Below, in pieces: positions 44,701-48,902 of a stretch of DNA of 48,902 nucleotides; position 1 is the stretch's first letter; each line of letters opens with the position of its first letter. Source of the stretch: Prosthecobacter gellanilyticus (GTDB taxonomy: Bacteria > Verrucomicrobiota > Verrucomicrobiia > Verrucomicrobiales > Verrucomicrobiaceae); NCBI RefSeq assembly GCF_007992435.1, contig NZ_BKAG01000052.1:1-48902 (forward strand). Direction: 5' to 3'. Both the position numbers and the translations under genes were made by a program. Under the pieces are notes generated by a model. It was not told the DNA's origin. It worked only from the letters and a program-made list of their open reading frames with translations, and ran no database searches.

Positions 44701-45864
44701 GAGATAAGGCGGACGCGCAGTCGCATCCGTCGTGTCGAGCACAAACGGCTGCGATCCGCTCAGGCGCATCGTGTGCGGATCCTTCGGCACTTCACGCGGA
44801 GCGAGACCTTCCACTGCCTTCGCGATCGCGGCGATGTGCTCCGGCGTGTTGCCACAGCAACCACCCATGATGTTCACAAAACCGCTTCCGCCGAAGTCCT
44901 TCGCATACGCGGCCATGTCCGGCGGCAGCAGGTCAAAGCCTGTCGGTGCCAGCGGGTTTGGCATCCCGGCATTGGGATAGGCCGAGACAAAGCAGTCCGC
45001 CTTCGAGGCAAGCTCCTCCAGGAAGGGGCGCATCTTGTCTGGGCCTAACGAACAGTTCAGACCGATCGACAGCGGCTTCACATGCCGCATCGCGTTCAGA
45101 TAGGCTTCCGTCACCTGGCCGGAGATCATCGTCTCACCACCGGGTCCCACGGCCGCGCTGATCTGCACCGGCAGCTCCAGCTGGTCCTCTTCAAACACTT
45201 CGCGGATCGCCACCAGCGCCGTCTTCGCGTTCAACGAGTCGAAGATCGTCTCAACGAGCAGTGTGTCCACACCACCCGCGATCAACGCGCGGATCTGCAG
45301 TTTGTAGGCCTCCTTCACCTGGTCAAAGGTCACATAGCGGAAGCTCAGGTCCGTCAGGTCCGGGAACTGCGAGAGCGATACCGTCAGCGGCCCGATGGCC
45401 CCTGCCACATAGCGCTGCCTTCCCGTCTTCTCACCCACGATGTCCGCCCACTTGCGACACTGCTTCGCGGACTCAAAATTGATCTCCCAGGCCAGATCAT
45501 TCAGGAACTTGTCCTCCAGCACCGTCTGGAAAAACGCCGGATCCTTCTTCATGCCCTCCGGCACCTCTTTGAAGAACTCCGCCTGCGCGATGCTGGTGCC
45601 GCTGAAGGTGTTCGTCTCGATGATGTCCGCCCCGGCTTCCAGGAAGCGGCGATGGATGTCCTCAATGATGTCCGGACGGGTGATCGAAAGGATGTCCCCA
45701 TTGTTCAAGAGGTCCTTCTCATTGCTCAAAAACCGCGTCCCGCGCGCATCCGCCTCCTTCAGGCCATACCCACGGATCGTCGTCCCCATGGCACCATCAA
45801 TGACCAGGATACGCTGGCGCATGGCGGCTTCCAGTTCAGGGCGGCAATTAGGGCGGTTGGGCAT
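41704..45864 (-). CDS. metH: Cobalamin-dependent methionine synthase MetH
   Basis: A 1,386-residue MetH (E. coli 1,227), which transfers the methyl group from 5-methyltetrahydrofolate to homocysteine by way of B12. Modules in order: homocysteine domain with ILVIDGAMGTT at the start and zinc ligands in GLNCSLGPDKM and GGCCGNTP; pterin domain ('MIGERTNVAGSPKF'); B12 cap; B12-binding Rossmann domain with the axial histidine motif KGDVHDIGKNIVG; C-terminal activation domain with the SAM-binding RGIRPAPGYPAQPDH. The extra length is mostly one ~120-residue insert between the cap and B12-binding modules (about 43170-43560). The start at MPNRPNCRP is used; MRQRILVIDG 14 codons later is possible. No riboswitch motif is recognisable upstream. 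Confidence 0.96.
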   Translation of the reverse strand: MPNRPNCRPELEAAMRQRILVIDGAMGTTIRGYGLKEADARGTRFLSNEKDLLNNGDILSITRPDIIEDIHRRFLEAGADIIETNTFSGTSIAQAEFFKEVPEGMKKDPAFFQTVLEDKFLNDLAWEINFESAKQCRKWADIVGEKTGRQRYVAGAIGPLTVSLSQFPDLTDLSFRYVTFDQVKEAYKLQIRALIAGGVDTLLVETIFDSLNAKTALVAIREVFEEDQLELPVQISAAVGPGGETMISGQVTEAYLNAMRHVKPLSIGLNCSLGPDKMRPFLEELASKADCFVSAYPNAGMPNPLAPTGFDLLPPDMAAYAKDFGGSGFVNIMGGCCGNTPEHIAAIAKAVEGLAPREVPKDPHTMRLSGSQPFVLDTTDATARPPYLMIGERTNVAGSPKFAKLIKENKLEEAVAIARQQVESGANVIDVCMDEGLIDGVPMMTKFLILLQTEPEVNKVPIMVDSSKWEIIEAGLKCLQGKGIVNSISLKEGEEKFKEYATKIKQYGAATVVMAFDEQGQAATYEDKIRICERAYRILVDEIGFPPEDIIFDPNILTVATGLEEHNNYALDFINATRWIKENLPHAKVSGGVSNISFSFRGNNKVREAMHSVFLYYAIKAGMDMGIVNAGMLEVYEEIPQDMLVKVEDVILNRRPDATEILVDYAEQFKGQAGSTKKVEIDMSWREAPVAKRLEHSLLRGITDFINEDTAEALANLGKPLSVIEGPLMDGMSVVGDLFGAGKMFLPQVVKSARVMKQSVAYLAPFMEAEKARKARERELLIEIASKTLTALNEGGDVTPVDGFSYTPFPGLSVADRRIEVKYAAELAAGREAGTETDLQTKLAEGSVEKVIFDRLLSRFRGEAAPATDASTSAAEASVDASALTAADLIPAEAKQGGGKIVLATVKGDVHDIGKNIVGIVLACNGFEVTDMGVMVPCQKILDKAVEVGADVIGLSGLITPSLDEMVHVANEMERLGFKQPLLIGGATTSAAHTAIKIAPKYSGSIVHVLDASRSVPVTTSLLSDDQRADFVKKNEERHAKLREEYGKKKDRQLLSIAEAREKGQEFDWNTQDIATPTFLGTKVYEGHELIATLRPFIDWSPFFHSWELRGRWIPAEQRFSSSHEDPEMKVKAEAEALKLYADANKLFDQVVAEKRFLPRGIIGFYPANAVGDDIEVYTDESRSTVKTVFHTLRQQVIKKDTANYALSDYIAPKDSGRADYIGGFTVGIHGADEFAKEFDAIPDPYNAIIAKAVADRLAEAFAEYLHQQARFEWGYEKPGDFANEELIKEKYRGIRPAPGYPAQPDHTEKPILFDLLDSAAKTGVELTESMAMHPGSAVSGLYFAHPESHYFGISVLGKDQVEDYAQRKGMTLAEAERWLGPWLGY

Positions 45865-46347
45865 AGTCTCAGATTACCCTACCCCCTCATTTGGTCAACC
45901 CCTCCCATCAACGCATCATGATTCGAAGATATGAGGTTTCTAAAGCTCATTTTTCCACCTGGATCTACCTTGATTCACCTGGATCGCCCTGCGCCCACTC
46001 TCCAGCGCCAACGTTCGCGCCCCATACCAGCCTAGGGCGTCAAGCCCTAGGTTCCTCGCCCCCCCATAGCGCCAAGCGCTGAAAGCGAGCCCCATGCTTG
46101 GCCAGCCCCGTCCACCCTCCCAATCTATCGAGCTTGGACCCGGCCCCGCCCTTCTTCGAAGCAACTGTAAACAACGGTCAACCACCGTAAACAACCGTAA
46201 ACGGCTCCTCCGCCATCCTCTCCAAACCTCCAAATCTCCTGTGAAAAAACTCCATTCATAGCCCCTCACATCCACCTCATCCGCACTCCCAAAAAGTGAC
46301 CCAAGCGGACCCTTTGGACACCGCAAAACCTCCCCGTGAATCATAAA
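45865..46347. repeat. 483-base gene-free spacer with palindromic and short direct repeats
   Basis: Between metH and the pseudouridine synthase I find no supported gene. It holds CCTAGGGC-gtcaa-GCCCTAGG (46031-46051), AGCGC-caa-GCGCT (46068-46080) and three copies of a (C/T)GTAAAC word (46166, 46186 and 46196, with 20- then 10-base spacing). These look like remnants of dispersed intergenic repeats. The 134-codon frame across it (45940-46344) has no protein-like composition. Confidence 0.6.
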
Positions 46348-47106
46348 TCATGAATCAAGATTCAGAAATTCCCTCATCTCCCCCGGCACCTCACACTCCC
46401 ACTTTCCCCGAAACCCTTCCGCCTCAATCTCCAGCTGGTGCGAATGCAGCGCCTGCCGTGAAAAAAAATGCCTCGCCTCCAGCTCCGGCGTCCAGCTCGT
46501 CTCGATGAACTCCAGGTAGCAGCGCTCATCCAGCCCATAGATCTTGTCCCCGAGAATGGGCAGCCCCAGGTGCGAAAGATGCACACGGATCTGGTGCATC
46601 CGCCCCGTCACCGGCCGCGCCTCCACCAACGCCAGCTTCCCCGCCCGCTCATGCTCCACCCGCCTCAGCGTGCGAAACAGCGTCTCACACGGCGCCCCGT
46701 CATCATGCACCATCTGTTTCACCCAGATCGGCGACTCCGTGACCTCCCCCTTGCGCAATATCGGCGCATTCAGATCCAGCGACTCCCACTCCGGCCACCC
46801 GTGCACGATCGCGTGATACGTCTTGTGGATCTTCCGCTCCTGCATCGCCATCCCAAAGAGCCGCGCACTCGCCGCATGCTTCGCCACTAGCACCGTCCCG
46901 CTCGTCTCACGATCCAGCCGGTTCACAATGCTCACCTGCCCCCCGTTCGCGATCTCATAGGCCAATAAATCCTTCAGCCCATGCCAAAGCGTCGGCGTCC
47001 CGTTCGGCGCCCCCGGATGGATCTGCAGCGGCGCAGGCTTGTCCACGACGATGTAATCGTCCGTCTCATCCAGAACCGTAAAAGCCGTGTTAACCGCGCG
47101 CAGCAC
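46348..47106 (-). CDS. RluA-family pseudouridine synthase
   Basis: A 252-residue protein of the RluA family, which converts uridine to pseudouridine in rRNA or tRNA. The catalytic motif is NRLDRETSGTVLVAK with D65, a variant of the usual HRLDxxTSG, with Asn at the first position. Other landmarks: VVDKPAPLQIHPGAPNG (20-36), KTYHAIVHG (the RluA KxYxAxVxG strand) and RPVTGRMHQIRVHLSHLGLPILGDKIYG, the conserved C-terminal RNA-binding segment. It lacks an S4 domain. The target nucleotide cannot be predicted. It is transcribed in the same direction as metH and glpK, but long repeat-filled spacers suggest separate units. Confidence 0.92.
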   Translation of the reverse strand: MLRAVNTAFTVLDETDDYIVVDKPAPLQIHPGAPNGTPTLWHGLKDLLAYEIANGGQVSIVNRLDRETSGTVLVAKHAASARLFGMAMQERKIHKTYHAIVHGWPEWESLDLNAPILRKGEVTESPIWVKQMVHDDGAPCETLFRTLRRVEHERAGKLALVEARPVTGRMHQIRVHLSHLGLPILGDKIYGLDERCYLEFIETSWTPELEARHFFSRQALHSHQLEIEAEGFRGKWECEVPGEMREFLNLDS

Positions 47107-47168
47107 CCTTCACCCATAGCTCCGCCCACCCCCACTGCCAACCCACCGTTTTCACCTCGCTCGGAGCA

Positions 47169-47250
47169 CGGGCTTTAGCCCGCTCAGGTCGATCCCCCAG
47201 GCGCGGCAGCGCCCCCAAAACCCCCGGTAGGGACGAGCTGTGCTTGTCCC
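47169..47250. repeat. Three adjacent hairpins in the glpK/pseudouridine synthase spacer
   Basis: CGGGCT-tt-AGCCCG (47169-47182), GGCGC-ggca-GCGCC (47200-47213) and GGGACGAGC-tgt-GCTTGTCCC (47230-47250, one G-U pair) follow each other. They resemble the dispersed-repeat remnants of 46031-46080 in density, not in sequence. The rest of the 233-base spacer shows no promoter I can defend. Confidence 0.6.
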
Positions 47251-47339
47251 AAACTCAAACTCACCCCACCCCCGCCATCTTCCCGAGGCCCAAGCTTTTC
47301 CAACCCCGCCCCGTCCACTGCCCACTGCCCACCCCCCAA

Positions 47340-48821
47340 TCACTCCCCCGACCTCGCCCTTTCCAGCGCCCCCGCCCAGCCCGCCATCAGCGTCTTCCGC
47401 TTCGCCGGAGCCATCGCCGGTTTGAACCGCTTCTCCGCCTCCCATTGCGAGGCGATCTCCTTCGGACTCTTCCACAGGCCCACCCCCAGCCCCGCCAGAT
47501 ACGCCGCGCCCAGCGCCGTCGTCTCCGTCACCACCGGCCGCACCACCGGCACGCCCAGGATGTCCGCCTGAAACTGCATCATCAGGTTGTTATTGCTCGC
47601 TCCACCATCCACCCGCAGCTCGCGCAGCTTCATGTCCGCGTCCGCCTGCATCGCATTCAAAATGTCCGCCACCTGATAGGCAATCCCCTCCAGCGCCGCC
47701 CTCGCGATGTGCGCCTTCGTCGTCCCGCGCGTCATCCCGCAGATCAGCCCGCGCGCATGCTGGTCCCAGTGCGGCGCACCCAGCCCCGCAAACGCCGGCA
47801 CCACATGCACACCACCCGTGTCCGGCACACTCGCCGCCAGCTCCTCCACATCGGACGACTTCTTGATGATGCCCAGCCCGTCACGCAGCCACTGCACCAC
47901 CGCCCCCGCGATGAACACGCTCCCCTCCACCGCATACTCCATCGGCCCGTCACCCAGCTGCCACGCCACCGTGGTTAACAAATTATTCGTCGACACAATC
48001 CGCTTCGTCCCCGTGTGCATCAGCATGAAGCAGCCCGTCCCATACGTGTTCTTCACCATGCCCGGCTGCGTGCACACCTGCCCAAACAGCGCCGACTGCT
48101 GATCCCCCGCGATCCCCGCGATCGGGATGCTCCCGCCTAACAAACTCGTCTCACCAAACACCCCGCTCGAAGGCTTCACCTCCGGCAGTGCTGAGGCGCT
48201 CACCCCAAACAGCTTCAAAAGATCCGCGTCCCACTTCCCTGTGCCGATGTTATAAAGCATCGTGCGTGACGCATTGCTCACATCCGTCGCATGCACCTGG
48301 CCTTCCGTCAGCTTCCACAGCAGCCAGGAATCAATGGTGCCAAAGGCCAGTTCATCCGCCTTGGCCAGCGCCTTCGCCTCCGGCACATTCTGCAAGAACC
48401 AGTGCATCTTCGTCGCCGAGAAATACGCATCGATCACCAGCCCCGTCTTCGCGCCGATCCTCTTTGCCTCGCCTTTCGCCTTCAGCTTGTCACAGAACTT
48501 CGCCGTCCGCCGGTCCTGCCACACGATCGCCTTCGCCACCGGCTTCCCCGTCTTCTTGCTCCACGCCACCGTCGTCTCCCGCTGGTTCGTGATCCCGATC
48601 GCCGAGATGTCCTTCGCTGAAAGCTTCGCCTTCTTCAGCACCTCCTTCGCCGTCTTGAGCTGCGTCTCCCAGATCTCCTCCGCATCATGCTCCACCCAGC
48701 CCGGCTGCGGGTAATGCTGCGTGAACTCTTTCTGCGCCACCGCGATCACCTTCCCCTGCGGATCAAAGATGATGCTGCGGCTGCTGGTCGTGCCCTGGTC
48801 GAGTGCGAGAAGGTATTTCAT
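47340..48821 (-). CDS. glpK: Glycerol kinase
   Basis: A 493-residue FGGY-family kinase that phosphorylates glycerol to sn-glycerol-3-phosphate. The start MKYLLALDQGTTSSRS is chosen over a Met three codons upstream because GGGGGG stands 2 bases before it and GlpK proteins begin at this strand. Signatures: DQGTTSSR (ATP-binding), GITNQRETTVAW, IVWQDRRT, FGTIDSWLLWKL, AGIAGDQQSALFGQ and the C-terminal FGGY motif DGGASNNNLMMQFQADILG. Length and motifs match canonical GlpK. No glpF, glpD or regulator is adjacent in the window. Downstream of it is a repeat-rich spacer. Confidence 0.96.
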   Translation of the reverse strand: MKYLLALDQGTTSSRSIIFDPQGKVIAVAQKEFTQHYPQPGWVEHDAEEIWETQLKTAKEVLKKAKLSAKDISAIGITNQRETTVAWSKKTGKPVAKAIVWQDRRTAKFCDKLKAKGEAKRIGAKTGLVIDAYFSATKMHWFLQNVPEAKALAKADELAFGTIDSWLLWKLTEGQVHATDVSNASRTMLYNIGTGKWDADLLKLFGVSASALPEVKPSSGVFGETSLLGGSIPIAGIAGDQQSALFGQVCTQPGMVKNTYGTGCFMLMHTGTKRIVSTNNLLTTVAWQLGDGPMEYAVEGSVFIAGAVVQWLRDGLGIIKKSSDVEELAASVPDTGGVHVVPAFAGLGAPHWDQHARGLICGMTRGTTKAHIARAALEGIAYQVADILNAMQADADMKLRELRVDGGASNNNLMMQFQADILGVPVVRPVVTETTALGAAYLAGLGVGLWKSPKEIASQWEAEKRFKPAMAPAKRKTLMAGWAGALERARSGE

Positions 48822-48902
48822 ACCCCCCATTCTTCAAATCCCCGCCCATCTGACAAGACCGCGCTTCACCCCGCCCCCAGAACTTTGGCTCACGCCCCCC
48901 GG

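Noticed and set aside
43777..45048. A 423-codon + strand frame antisense to metH.
   Set aside because: MetH is unambiguous; the antisense translation is His/Leu/Arg-rich and shows no domain.
45865..45960. Possible SAM, SAH or cobalamin riboswitch before metH.
   Set aside because: I looked for the conserved core words of these riboswitches on the minus strand and found none; a covariance search would be needed to exclude a divergent one.
45940..46344. A 134-codon frame in the metH/pseudouridine synthase spacer.
   Set aside because: Trp/Gly/Arg-rich translation across palindromic repeats, no ribosome binding site, no recognisable domain.

Overview
The window looks like a chromosomal segment of a Gram-negative bacterium of the Verrucomicrobia (PVC group), plausibly close to Prosthecobacter or Verrucomicrobium. 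This is inferred from gene style, not from a marker gene. The clues are a 4,096-residue secreted protein built of GEVED and putative-Ig (He_PIG-like) repeats ending in a region with an 'ALVEYALDTDPS' type motif, an M56 peptidase fused to a secretin-like domain, many short palindromic intergenic repeats, and high GC with weak Shine-Dalgarno signals. I see no rRNA, tRNA, CRISPR array, phage genes or insertion sequence.

Layout. 1-6.2 kb: a leftward group (GT4 glycosyltransferase, LpxH-like metallophosphoesterase, PhoU, a coiled-coil anchored protein) diverges from a PhoB/PhoR-type two-component pair. 6.2-9.6 kb: an M56 (BlaR1-like) membrane peptidase with a BlaI-type operator upstream but no blaI gene, then a diacylglycerol-kinase-like enzyme. 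9.7-12.4 kb: a two-gene unit of a small helical protein followed by an NB-ARC/TPR STAND ATPase. The C-terminus of the first and the N-terminus of the second carry the same short motif (GNVxSGRDTHxR). This is the architecture of NLR-associated amyloid signalling and is the most interesting system here. 12.5-18.2 kb: a PLP trans-sulfuration enzyme, a hypothetical protein, a ParE/antitoxin pair, class I fumarase, an M28 peptidase and another hypothetical protein. 18.2-21.9 kb: RapA flanked on both sides by a family of hairpins with a shared TTGGAA core and different, base-paired stems, then an orphan RelE-like protein.

21.9-41.7 kb holds two large predicted surface or secreted proteins (4,096 aa with GEVED, He_PIG-like and SdrD-B-like domains; 1,389 aa with 13 RCC1-like repeats). 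Between them lie a ThuA-family protein, an NlpC/P60 lipoprotein and an unusual ORF joining a YacP/NYN nuclease domain to a Tat-signal beta-lactamase-fold protein. 41.7-48.9 kb returns to housekeeping: MetH with a large insertion before its B12-binding domain, an RluA-family pseudouridine synthase and glycerol kinase, separated by repeat-rich spacers.

Functional threads: phosphate-type signalling (PhoB/PhoR/PhoU), envelope biogenesis (GT4, LpxH-like, NlpC/P60, M56), methionine synthesis (trans-sulfuration enzyme and MetH), and conflict or immunity functions (amyloid-motif NLR pair, ParE module, RelE-like orphan). All assignments come from reading motifs by eye. No similarity search was run.
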